The notes under the pieces were generated by a model. It was not told the origin of the DNA and did no database searches. It saw nothing but the letters and a program-made list of their open reading frames with translations. From positions 37,891,436-37,955,435 of the forward strand of contig NC_087068.1 of assembly GCF_963678635.1 (NCBI RefSeq): a stretch of 64,000 nucleotides of DNA, in the 5' to 3' direction. The position numbers and the translations under genes were made by a program. This DNA is from Symsagittifera roscoffensis (taxonomy: Eukaryota > Xenacoelomorpha > Acoela > Convolutidae). Below are positions 11,507-22,603 of the stretch, in pieces. Every line of letters starts with the position of its first letter. The first letter of the stretch is position 1.

Positions 11507-13417
11507 TTGTACGAGTTAATTTTACTGTCATGAGCGATTGTACTTGTAATCGAGTACTACTTTGTTTCCATTAAAAAAAATTTCATACCAAGCTGTAAAA
11601 AATTATCCTTGCTTTATATGAAGTTCTAGAAAATTTCAGCCCCTTCCCACTTGTTGCATATTTAAAACATGTGCCTTGGGATCAGAATGTTTGGGATTTA
11701 AGTCTCAAGTGGACCTTTTTGCTTTTATAGTAGTCCTAACCCGACCTTGGCTAAGATATCGGCTGTGTTTTCATAATAACTTTTTCCACGCAAAGTCATT
11801 TACCACAAAAGTTTTTAAAAACGAGTTGTTTAGCATAGCATACTAACGTTTTTGACCATAATATGTTTTTTTAGGATTATTTTTCCAGTTTCTCAAGAAA
11901 AACATTCCGAAATGATTGATAGTTAGTTCAATTTTATGCCAATAAGGCGAGCGAGTACGTGTTGTAATAGAAATGTTCATGTTTTGGCCATAAAACTCTT
12001 TTTTACTCCAAAAAATTTAGTTTTTGAAGCTCTGTTTATTGCCAACTTGGCAATTACTTCTTTTTTTTATAGAATTGCCGAAAACTTTGGAACATTCTTT
12101 TGACCCGTTTTGGTTGTTTGTTTGTTATATATTCCGGTGACAACTGTAGTCGATAATGGCTCACGTAGTATTCTCAATTATTGTATTGTATAGTTCCTCT
12201 CAGCACATTACTCACAAAAACCACGCAAAAAATATCAAAAAAAGAACATTTGTTGTTTTAAATGTTTGTTTTGTGAACATAGTCAAAACTTTCTGTGCCA
12301 GTTAAATAGCAAAAAGCTACTATTTTTTCTCTACTTTTTCTTTGTTCAGAAAACGTGTTGTCTTTTTAATCAGATTTAGTTTTAAAACTTTTAGACACAA
12401 TTGCAAAAAAAATCTTAAAAAAATTTTTTTTTTCTACTAGTTTCACGCTTGCAACAATGCTGTTTTGTAGTTGAACTACATACTGAAATAATCAAAAATT
12501 TCCTTGGTATAAAATTACTAATTTTGTTGCTTTCATGTTAAATATGGGCTGGTTCAATTTTGCTACTTTTGGGTGCGGAAAAAACAGGTTTTTGATCAGC
12601 AACATCGAGTACGATAAAGAAGGGCAAAAATACGAAAAATTACCCTTAGGAAATTGAACAAACTTTTTTAATTGATAGTTTTATGGAGAAATTTTTTGAG
12701 AACAAAGTGTTTGTGCTTTTATTACGGTATTTGTTTTGAAGACTAAAGTAAACTGAAGTCTTTCAAAATTTTAAAAGCTTGGTTTTTGTCCTTCTAGTGA
12801 GACGCAGAAAAGAAAACAAATCAAGTTTTTGGACAAAATGTTCTTAGTTAAATCTTTTTGTTCATGTTTTTTTCTATTCAAGTTACTTTGACTAGAAGCC
12901 TAAGTTTTCAGAAGTCCAACTGGCATCAAAATGGATCAAGCTGAATCATGTTGACTAAAATCTTAAGTGGAGCAAAAATCAATCGAGAAAAATTTAGATA
13001 AATTTATCACGCTGCTAAAAGAGGATGGGATCAGATACAAGTTTTTGCAGAAGATCGATTTTGCTAGCTATGATTTGTTTTAAGACACTCCACTCCGTGA
13101 CATTCAGATATTTTGTTAAGAGCAAGGCTCATTTTACCACGTTTGTTTGGTTTCATTATGGGACGTTGTAGAAGATACCACTTGCGATTGCTGTAGTATA
13201 AATCATGATCGGAACGAATGTAAAGTGTTAATTCGTGAATCAAATCTTCTTCAATAGAATTTGAATTTTTTGTCCTACCTTTGTGTCTTTTCCCAGAAAC
13301 TTATACTTTTTCTGCTGGTTTTTAATACGACGAATAATTTTATTCTGACTTTTCTAATGCCCATAGTCTGGGTACAGCGTATATTGTATCGTTGATAATT
13401 CCAAATGATACAATACA
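11507..13417. other. Intergenic, no gene recognised
   Basis: About 1.9 kb of AT-rich DNA with no coding frame I can support and no repeat match within the window. Confidence 0.4.
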
Positions 13418-13815
13418 TTAGCGGATTTAGGGGGGGAGGCGGACGCCCCCCCCCATCCCCTCAGGGATTCCACCCCCTGCTGACCCAAAGGGTCCCCCCT
13501 TTGAACTATTTTCGGATATCCATTTTTGGCTGACTGACCTTAAAATTTTTTCTAAAGGCGCCTTTGGCGCCAATCTATACTAATTTTGAGGGGGGAGCGC
13601 GCGCCGAAAAAACGCAATTTTTTGGTCGAAATTTTCCATAAAGTGTCTAAAAACGCCTTTTTTGGCCCGTTTCCTCTAAAATTTTGGCAGCACTTTGAAG
13701 TGGTTGGGGAAAGCTCAGAAAATCAATTTGGTCGACCTAAAAAAGAGTCGACAAAATTTTCAATTTTTTTTGAAAATCTCCCCCTCGAGAAATTCCTAGA
13801 TCCGCGCCTGATACA
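13418..13815 (+). repeat. Dispersed repeat family A, copy 4 (most complete)
   Basis: This is the best reference copy in the window. It begins gcggatttagggggg and ends cctagatccgcgcctgat, so the termini are imperfect inverted repeats (gcggatytagg). It includes the gacccaaagggtcccc box, the ggcgcctttggcgcc palindrome and the gcgcgcgcc block. Frames through it differ between copies, so it is not a gene. Confidence 0.6.
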
Positions 13816-14910
13816 ATATAGCATCTGAGACGCTTTTTAGACACGTCAAATTGAGCATTTTAGAAGCCAAATATTTAAATATTAGACGCGGACCGGAGCC
13901 GACCTGCTCGTAAGCAATCTATGACTCTAATTCGACCTGCGATTTCAGTGTCTTCTGTAGTGCAGAAAGAAGACCTGAAATGTGCAAGTGATGATTCTGC
14001 AGACCTGAAGACCTGAAATCTGCAGAAAAAAATAATTACTGCAAGTGCAATTGAAGTGCAACAAGTGCATTTGAACCATTCACATTAATCAAAAGGTGGC
14101 AACGGGTGTGAAGTTCGAATTGATCTCACGTCTGACTTTAACCTCGGATCTACTAGCATGGACCGGGTCCTTACCAATTCTTTTGAAATACCAACGGTGG
14201 CAAGGAAAAAATGTTAGCCTTGTAGCGCTGAACTAGTGACGGTATTTTAGCTACCTTACAAATTCAATTATTTTTGATTTTTTTTTTGCGAAAACCTTAT
14301 GAGATAGCAGACCCAATCAAAGAAAACCGCTGTATTTTCACAAAAAAGTTTTTTTTTCGCTCTGATATAGTTGACGTTGACATCTCAATTTTATTTTAAA
14401 AAATGAGCAAATGAACTAAACTTGCTATGAAGCATGAATTTTGATGGAAACGAAAGTAACTTACGCATGCTTATATCAAATCTTCTTCAAAAGTTTTAAA
14501 TTTTTTTGGTCTTATTTTGTTTCTTTTCAAAAAAATTTTACATTTTTTGCTAGTTGTTTATCTACGTTTGTGCTGGGTTTGATATCCTCAAAATAATTAC
14601 AGAATTACTCAAGAGCAAAGTGAAATGCTAGGATTTTTATAAATAAAGGAGAACCTTTTTTGAGCTTTGTCGAAGAGTTTTAAATTTTTTCGAAGAGTTT
14701 TGTCAAAGCTTTGTCGACGTTTGTTGGCCGAGTTCCGATTTCAGTTTTATTTGGTAAAATTTCAAGTCCTGACTTCTTTAAGCGTTGAAAATTGAAAACT
14801 GTTAAATTCTACCATGTGCACTCAAAGATTAGCTTGAAAACAATCCAATTTGGTCCCAAAAATCGTAGCGGCGAATTGTTTCATTGCATCGGTCATTTTT
14901 CCAAGTTTTT
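13816..14910. other. Intergenic, no gene recognised
   Basis: About 1.1 kb. Near 13960-14060 there is a short low-order repeat built on gacctgaa and gcagaa words. No coding frame, RNA gene or promoter is supported. Confidence 0.4.
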
Positions 14911-15446
14911 GTTACGACTTTTGATACGAAAGTACCGGAATATTTGTGCTCGGGGTGGGTTTTTTTTCTTCAGACAAATTTCGACTTTTTAACTAGCCAT
15001 TTTTGACGGAATTTTTTTTATATCATTCGAAAACTTTTGTTGTCCTGAGCTTAAAATTGAAAAGATATTTCACCTGTGATTATTTTTTGTAAATATATGA
15101 GGGTTTAAATATTGCCATTTTGGCTATTTTGACCAATTTGCGACAATTAACGCGCGACATATTTCGCGCTATTAACGCGTAAGCGGAGATTTAATCCGTC
15201 TTAGAAATAGTTCCAAACTGGTTGCTTATTCGCCATAATTGAGTTGTTGCAAGGAGCGAAATCTATTGTTTTGTACGTTATATGGCGTGTGGGGGGATGA
15301 TTTACATAGAAAAAGTTTCAAATTTTAGAAAAAAAATTTTTCATTTTATTTTATTTCATTTAATTTTTTTAATGTTATTACTGCTCCATAAACGTTAAAA
15401 GGCAGTCGGAACTCTCAGGCTTCGCCCTGATACGAGCATTCTTGTT
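14911..15446 (+). repeat. Dispersed repeat family B, copy 2
   Basis: Begins gttacgacttttgatacgaa and ends gcttcgccctgatacgagca followed by ttcttgtt, collinear with the copies at 10975 and 15447. It abuts copy 3 directly with no spacer, forming a tandem dimer. Confidence 0.65.
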
Positions 15447-15918
15447 GTTCCGACTTTCGATACGAAAGTAACGGAATATTTGTGCTCAGGTGGGTTTTTT
15501 TTTCTTCAGAAAAATTTCGACTTTTTAACTAGCCATTTTTGACTAATTTTTTTTTAAATCATTCGAAAACCATTGTTGTCCTGAGCTTAAAATTGAAAAG
15601 ATATTTCACTTGTGATTATTTTTTGTAAAGTTATGAGGGTTTAACATTTGGAATTTTGGCCATTTTGACCAATTTGCGACAATTAACGCGCGATATATTT
15701 CGCGTTATTAACGCGTAAGCGGAGATTTAATCCGTCCTAGAAATCGTTCAAAATTGGTTGCTTATTTGCCATAATTGATTTGAAAAAATTTCAAACATTA
15801 AAAAAAAATTTCATTTTATTTTATTTCATTAAATTTATTATGTTATTACTGCTGCTCCATAAACCTTAAAAGGCAGTCGGAACATTCAGGGCTTTGCCCT
15901 GATACAAGCAGTCTTGTT
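15447..15918 (+). repeat. Dispersed repeat family B, copy 3 (tandem with copy 2)
   Basis: Begins gttccgactttcgatacgaa and ends gctttgccctgatacaagca followed by gtcttgtt. It lacks an internal segment of about 60 bp (around the gtacgttatatggcgtgtgg region) that copies 1 and 2 keep, so it is a deletion derivative. Confidence 0.6.
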
Positions 15919-17823
15919 AAGTTTCAAGTTGATGTAGCCAGTTTTAAATGAGCGATTTCTTTCAAATACGGAATTGACGCGATAAGTTTCTACGTGGAGA
16001 AATTGGACTGCTTTATTAATAACGCAATAAGTTTCCATCAGTCCCTTAGGATGATTTCCACTGTCAAATTGTGTAAAAATTATATCGACCTGGTTGATCA
16101 TCGTGTGTACCGAGGGAGCATGACAACTTTATCCTTAAATCCGAATCGTCTGCACGTCAAAAATATTTGAAAATGTCATTGATTCAGATCAGCATTCTTT
16201 CCAATTTTGATCTGTGTCACTCAGTTAATACAGAAATCTTCCGACTGAAGTTCTTATTAGAGGTCAACCTTTTTCAAGCATTTGCTTTTGATTCAAAGTT
16301 TGAACCTTGAAAGTGAATAGCTGGACTTAAAGGACAATTTGAAGTGGTAAATGTAGTTCAAGGTTTTGGCTTGTATCAGGTGTATGATATGAAATTTGCT
16401 CGTATTAATGTTGAATTTTTGATTTCTGAGGCCCTTGATTGTCAAAAAAGGCTCTTTATACTCATTAATGCCATTTTTGACATCGTCTGTGTGACTTTTT
16501 TTGCAAAAAAATTAGTTTCTGGCACAAGTGGGAATATATATTCTGTAAATTCAAAATGCAGTTTTAGATTGAAAGGTACAGTGATTTGAACATCAGTGAA
16601 TTTAAATACGGCGAACTTCACAATTTATTTTCAGAACGTCGCTCATGGAGGAAATGAATGTGTTTTTCTTCATATTCTCGTGACCTTATTGATGTCATCT
16701 AAGCTTTTACAGGTCAAGATATGCGTATTAAAACTGACATTTCAGAAGAATTTTATGTTGCGGAGCCATATTTTGATTTTTTTCTTGTGGTAAAAGAGAA
16801 TTTTTTCACACACTTGATTCGCCTCGGTTTATTTTGCGTTAAAACTTCTTTGATTTGTAGCGTTATACATGGAATACATAAGAGAAAAATTATTTTGGGC
16901 AAATCTGGATGTTGTGATCCTATGGAAAGGGGTTTTTGAGGATAACTGAGTTGACTGCGTGGGAATGAGCCTAATATTGCTGAATAGGTACCTTTTTGCG
17001 CAATTCGATATATTGTGGATGATTCATTTTCGCAAAAACAATCATTTCTGGCTCAATAGGTCTTCGGTTAGAGCCAGTATTGAAACAGTTTCAATTTCAG
17101 TCTGAAAGGTAAAGTGATTTGAAATTTGATAATTGGTGATTTTATTTTGTTGACATACAAAAAAACGATACCACAAAAATGGATGGTATAGTGTTCATTT
17201 ATTCCTTTCCAAGTCTTGATATGCGTTCTGTAATCGGCTTTCCTTAAAAATTTTTTGTTGCGAAGCTATACTGCGACAATTTACATTGAAAGGGAATTTT
17301 TTGCATTCACTTGATTTGCCTCGGCTGGTTTAGCGTCAAGGTTTTTTGTGATTTGCATCTTTATACAAGGGAACTTTCAAAGAGAATTGTTTTTTTTTGG
17401 ACAAATCTGGTAGTGATGATCTTATAGAATGCAGTTTTTGAGGATAACCGAGTTGACTGCGAGTAAAAGGAGAAAAAATCTTGTAACTGTCATCTCTATT
17501 ATTTAAGTATTAATGTAGTTTCAGTTCCCCATTTACTCTAACTGTCCTTCTGATTTTTCCACTTTCTCATGTTTTTCATCTTTTATTTCATCAGAGCGGC
17601 AACCAAAACTTTGACTTTTAAGTCGACAATTGTCTGTTTTGATTGACATTTGCGTTACTGGATGTATTCGACCCAGGCCTTTTGTTGTAGCTTTGTTGAG
17701 AAGCATGATTTCAGAAACGGCAGTTTTTGTTTTTGCAGTAATTCTCAGTAGAAGCGGATTATCTTATCGTTTCAACTGAATGCCTCTGAGTTTATCTGAC
17801 TAGAAGTAGACTCACTTTAAAGC
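15919..17823. other. Intergenic with a diverged internal direct repeat
   Basis: No gene recognised. The stretch about 16570-16950 and the stretch about 17100-17470 share an order of words (gaaaggtaaagtgatttga, the gcggagccatatt-like box, cacttgattcgcctcgg, gaggataactgagttgactgcg), so they are an old direct duplication roughly 520 bp apart. Short F-rich frames here look like chance. Confidence 0.4.
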
Positions 17824-18060
17824 AGGGGCGAATCTAGGATTTTCTTGCTCGAGCGGGGGCGGATTCTCAAAAAATTTTCGAAAATTTTGTCGACCTTTTT
17901 CTTGTGTCGACCGAATTGATTTTTTGAGCTGTCCCTAGGTACGGTTTAGTCTCTGTTTTGGCCAAATTTTCTGCGCCGCAGGCAAAATTTTGAAAAAAAC
18001 AGTCCAAAAAAGGCGCTCCCCACTCAAAATTAGTATATATTGGCGCCAAAGGCGAATATC
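17824..18060 (-). repeat. Dispersed repeat family A, copy 5 (truncated, reversed)
   Basis: Begins ggggcgaatctaggattttc, continues through the gtcgaccttttt and ctgcgccgcaggcaaaattt boxes, and ends at the ggcgctcc and ggcgccaaaggcg boxes. The portion beyond the ggcgcc palindrome is missing. Confidence 0.55.
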
Positions 18061-18452
18061 AACTTTTTTCGGGTTGCTACAATCTGTTCTTCTTGTGGGT
18101 AATTCAACCAGATCGTAAGACTTGAATCATCTAATCAAAATAATAAGTGTGGAGCAATTCTAGGTAATGTTGTTACGTTTGATAAGTTTTCAGATGAGTC
18201 TAATGGAAACTTCAGCTGGTTATTGCTTAACACAAACGGGTCTTAAGTTCTTTGCTGAAGAAATATGCCTCGAATTGCTCAGGTTTTGATTCTTTGGTTT
18301 GTTTGATTCTTTGTTTGCTCAGTTTTTGTGATCTCAATTCGCAGAGCTACATCTCCATGTGTTCTTGATTTGTTGCCAGACTTGTGAGAGCGCTTGTCAA
18401 ATTTGTAATTTACGTCGTTAAAAAGATCTTCCTGGTAAATTTGATTTCTACA
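18061..18452. other. Intergenic, left flank of the Polinton
   Basis: Unique-looking AT-rich DNA up to the target duplication of the Polinton. No gene recognised. Confidence 0.4.
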
Positions 18453-18458
18453 CATGTC
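18453..18458. repeat. Polinton target-site duplication, left
   Basis: The hexamer catgtc immediately precedes the first base of the left terminal repeat and is identical to the hexamer following the right terminal repeat (35859-35864). A 6-bp duplication is the known signature of Maverick/Polinton integration. Confidence 0.9.
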
Positions 18459-18685
18459 AGTAGTATTGTATCGTGTCCCTGTCCCGGATCCTAAGGGGGG
18501 GGGGTCCTTCCTAAGGGGGGTCCTCACGTAAAGCAAAATCCTAGGAAAGGGGTCCTTAATTTTTTGGAGGACCCCTATCCTAGGATTTTGTAAATGATCG
18601 CAAGTTCCCACCCCTAAAGTAAAAGACCCCCTCCTTAGGATCTTGTTAAGCTGAGCTCAACAACCGGGACGCGATACAATAATTC
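18459..18685. repeat. Polinton left terminal inverted repeat
   Basis: Starts agtagtattgtatcgtgtcc and matches the reverse complement of the right end, with small indels in G-runs and falling similarity towards the inside. The repeat is itself folded: the outer attgtatcgtgtccc is answered by gggacgcgatacaat at 18666-18680, the outer G-rich gatcctaaggggg by ccccctccttaggatc further in, and the core 18535-18589 is a hairpin with a 22-bp stem (one mismatch) and an 11-base loop. So each end could form one long hairpin. Confidence 0.9.
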
Positions 18686-19062
18686 CTTCTAATTCCTTTG
18701 AAAGCGGTCCCTTTTCCCGCGATAATTAAAATTAATCGTCCTAATTCCTGAACTTTTCTTTTTTCGTCCTAGTTTCATGTGGATATCATTTCCTGGCTTT
18801 CTTTCTTTCTTTTCGTCAAAGATTTGTCATGCTATTAAAGTTTGTTATTCAAAACAAGCCTAAGGATTTCACACATTTGTTTGAATTAACACTTGGTTTG
18901 CGTCTACTAGTTTATTTGCCTGAAGCTATTTATGTTAAAACAGTGATTGAGCTCAATACGAGTATTTTATTAGTTGTAAATTGGTAAAAACCAAAACATA
19001 TACAAGTCGAAGTATAAAAAGGACGAACAGTAAAAATCATCTGAAAATATATGTTTCAGACT
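18686..19062. other. Polinton subterminal non-coding region (left)
   Basis: About 380 bp between the left terminal repeat and the 3' end of the polymerase gene. No frame is supported. It would hold the 3' untranslated region of the polymerase transcript. Confidence 0.4.
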
Positions 19063-19068
19063 TTAATG

Positions 19069-19074
19069 TTTATT
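19069..19074 (-). terminator. Candidate poly(A) signal of the polymerase gene
   Basis: The minus strand reads aataaa across the last codons of the polymerase frame, overlapping the sense sequence just before its TAA. Cleavage 10-30 bases downstream would fall just after the stop codon, a compact arrangement common in viral genomes. The hexamer is short, so confidence is modest. Confidence 0.35.
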
Positions 19075-19580
19075 GTTTTGGTTTTCTTTGCGCTGTTTTT
19101 TAGATGGTCGTTCTTCTGAAGCTTCAGATAAAATAAATGGGTTTTTTATAGGGGGACGTTCACGGACTCGGCTACTAGAAGCTTCTTCTTCTTCTTGCAG
19201 CTCTGCTTCTGAGTAGGGCCGCTGTAAAAATCCCCAATCCGGAACTGTAAAATCGGGAGAACTGTTATCAGTTTCATTGTATGAGTTGGCCCACTCGGTG
19301 TCCATGTAAATGTCTTCTAGAAAAGCATTTTCTTCAGCGGCTTTATGGCCAAAGGGCACTGTCGAAATCCCGTCGAAAAGTAGAAAACGTTTTAAGTCGA
19401 ATGGTGATAATGCAAGTTTGTTTTGTTTCACTGTCATATTGGTGTGACCTTTCGAAACTATATTATAGTTGTATACTCTCATTGTTTTTCCAGTGAATAA
19501 TGTGTCCCTGAAGGTTTGGTGGACCAATTCTCTCTGTGCACTCCGTTTAATTCCTTTGGCACTCAATTTTTGAGTGCCTT

Positions 19581-19909
19581 CTAATTAGAAGCAAAATTAT
19601 TATTCTTTTCTACAACGTAGGGGATAGCTTCATTTCACTTCAGCCACTCAATTTATACCGGACAAAATTTGATTCATTTTACCAAAAAAGAGCAGAAGAC
19701 TCCAAATTATGATTAAAAAAGTGGAAAAAAGAGGGAATATGTTGTCAGATAAATCAACGTTTAGGCAACATTGTATAATGTTGCCTAAATCAGCTAAATG
19801 CCCATGGTTTAATGCAACAAATTAAGGGGTGTAGGTAGGTTGGTGGTGGTATTTTTGTTCTGTAAAAGGTAGGAATGGGGGGTGGAAGAGTGGCTTAAAT
19901 TTTATTTAC
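19581..19909 (-). other. Polymerase intron 2 (329 bp)
   Basis: On the minus strand the intron begins gtaaataa and ends ttctaattag. The donor falls after the first base of a codon, and joining there keeps the frame into the conserved C-terminal polymerase segment. Without splicing, a TAA two codons past the donor would end the protein before that segment. Confidence 0.8.
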
Positions 19910-22482
19910 CATTAAGGACGACCGAATATAGTTTCGGTTTTAGGGCGATGAATTCTCTGATCGGCTTCCCACCAGTCTCGTCTTTGAACTTCAGCACAAC
20001 TTTCTTGTTGGTATCCTCGAACAAGAAATGGTCCTTATCGTAATTTGAAAAGTCGAAATCAGCTTTTATTTTCTCCAAGTCTCGGTAAACGTCATCAGTT
20101 TTTATAGCGTAAATAAAACTATCCGTGTCGGAGTAAAGGAGTTCCAAGTTTAGATTTGGTTTCATTTTTTGATAATGAAACTGAAACATGAAACGCTTGG
20201 CGAGGTCTAGGATGGTCGCACCAACTATCATAGGTTTATCCCATAATATTTTTGTTACTGAAAAGCTAATTGTGGCTAATTGATCGTCAATGATTTGAAA
20301 GCTTTTCATTGTGCTCAGAGCTGTTTTTTGTAAAAGTTCTCTCTCATTCCTTACAATCTCCAGCTTCTTTCTTCCTAACTTAGACTCCATTGTCTTACCG
20401 AAAGCTGAATTAACAATTAGCTTGTAGAAGTTCTCCTGGAATTTATTTACCGCGGTTTTTCGTAGGCGGGTGTTGAGGTCGACAAAGGGTGCCATCCAGT
20501 GACTTTGGCGGAACTGAAGAACTTTTCCGAGGTGAGTTATTTTCATTCCCAGCTCATGGTACAATTTTAGGGTAAGGTAGTGCAAAACATAACCTTCTTT
20601 AGGATGCAAGGTCTGTAGAAGCTTTGGCACTTTTGGCAGTGTGGTGATTCCCAATTTTCCCAACATGTCGACTTGCTCGTTGCTCATTGCACCGATGTCC
20701 ACTACTTCACGAGAGGGGGCAAGGGGGTAATCAGCAAAGAAGTCGTGAAGCTCTTCGGGTATGGTTAAATTGACTTCAACTATATAACCCCACTCTGAGG
20801 TTTCGCTGGTGAGCAGTATGTCTGCCAGACTTTTTTCAACTATTGAAAAATCGTTTAAGGGCAAAGGGCAGTGTTTCATTATCCCCCCGTACAAATTGTT
20901 TGCATCAATATTGAGGATGTAGCTTGATGGTTCTGAGGGCGAAAAATCGTCGAGGTATTTATTGTTTGCTTTGTAAAATCGGCGCGCGTAAACCGACGAC
21001 ATGCCTCCTCGTATCATTCGCTGCACAAGGTCTAGATGTTCACGGTCCCTTAAGAGTTTCAGTTCGGGCTTACAAACTTTTAGAAAGGCGTCCCCGGAAA
21101 GGTTACTTGCCGTGAAGTAACAGGCGCAATCCAGCCCGTATGTTTGATAGCAAACTTCACGAAAAGCTTCGAAAAAGGAAGCAAGCAATAGCACATCTGT
21201 AGTCAAGTACAAGGCGTGGTAACCACCAAGTGAGCCACACTTCAGCTCGGTGAAAACTTTAAGGGCATGATTGTACTCGCTTCTTGAAACACTCACATCC
21301 CCTCCTGTTAGACTATTTTTCCACATTGCTCGTGGGGGAAGGCGAGTTTCTCGGAATTTTTCGAATGAGTTGAAGTATGAGTAGGGGTAATGCCCTTTCT
21401 GTTTCAACAGACTGACTTTTTCACGTGAGTGGCCGAGTTTTTCAAAATAGTTCTCCAGCAGAAAAAACTTTTCGTTGGGCAAATTATCGACAAGTTTTGC
21501 CAACGATGCTAGCATGAACCTATACGAATCGATGAATCTCAGATTTTCGTAGAGTTTTTTGATTTTTCCGTTTTTGTCCGTGTACGTTTTTATGTAGACT
21601 GAGATTGTCAAGGATATATATTTTTCTTCAGATGCGGGTATTACGGAAAAAGAGTTTTCCGAATCGCTTTTTGCCAGCACTTTGATTATAAAGTGTAAAT
21701 CATAATTTGACAAATTATGAGCTACCACTGGAATGTAATTTGTTGTTTTTCTATTAACGTTACACTCATTGTGTGCCCAACCCAGAAACTTGTTGGTGTA
21801 ATGGCAATGATCAAGTACCACTTGATCTTTGTCGGAAAAATCATTCTCGCATATCCAACAAATTGTAGCATCTTCCCGTTCCTGGTCTGTTATACCAGTG
21901 AAAGTGTAATATTTCCTTTTTTCTACGTAAATTTGTCTCGCTAACGATTCAAGGGAGCTAATTAGCTCTTCCATCACATTCGGTCCTCTTTTAAGCTCAA
22001 ACTTTAACAGGTCTTTTTTCCCAAATTCGATTACTGCTAACGCGTAGCCGCACGGTTGATGGATTTCAATGGTTTGCGTGCTAGACTTTCGCGGATCAGG
22101 TTGCGGTCCGTATACTGGTAAGAGCAGTGACTCCAAATCAAAGTAGATTACTCTGGGTACGTACCAACGAGCTGTTAAGTTTTTGAACTTGTGGTCATCT
22201 TTTCCCGGCTTGGGCATTGTTATGACGACATCTTCGTCTTGGTAGCACAGTTCTTGATGTCTTCTCAGAGTTTCGAATGAAGCGCATGTGTGGAAACATT
22301 TGCGACAAATCTCAGATTGAAATCGGTGCTATTTGTGCCGCACGTACTCGACCAGTTTCTGGAGATCACTTATCAACACATAGTGATATTTTGATCCATC
22401 TGTCAGCAGCAACAAGTCCACAATCAGGCTAGTAGTGAATCTGCTCGATACTCTTATGGGCAACAATTCGCCATCGTTGTAC

Positions 22483-22603
22483 CTGAACAGAAAAATAATT
22501 TTTATACCTAGGTTTGGAATGAAATAAAAAGGGTGTTTGAATAGGTGAAGAACATTATTGAAGGAATTTTAAAATTTTTAGAAGGCAATTAGAATTTGCT
22601 TAC
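22483..22603 (-). other. Polymerase intron 1 (121 bp)
   Basis: On the minus strand the intron begins gtaagcaaat and ends ttctgttcag, both good spliceosomal consensus sites. Splicing joins the zinc-finger exon to the exonuclease/polymerase exon in frame, at a point where Polinton polymerases are normally continuous (after the NVF motif). Confidence 0.85.

Noticed and set aside
18279-18611. 110-codon minus-strand frame crossing the left Polinton end
   Set aside because: It spans the insertion junction and the G-rich terminal repeat, so it cannot be a conserved gene.
19063-19566. A separate small gene downstream of the polymerase
   Set aside because: The frame begins at a TTG, and its sequence is the conserved C-terminus of Polinton polymerases; splice sites join it in frame to the main polymerase exon.
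20924-21944. Plus-strand open frames opposite the polymerase
   Set aside because: Antisense shadows of a well-supported conserved coding region.
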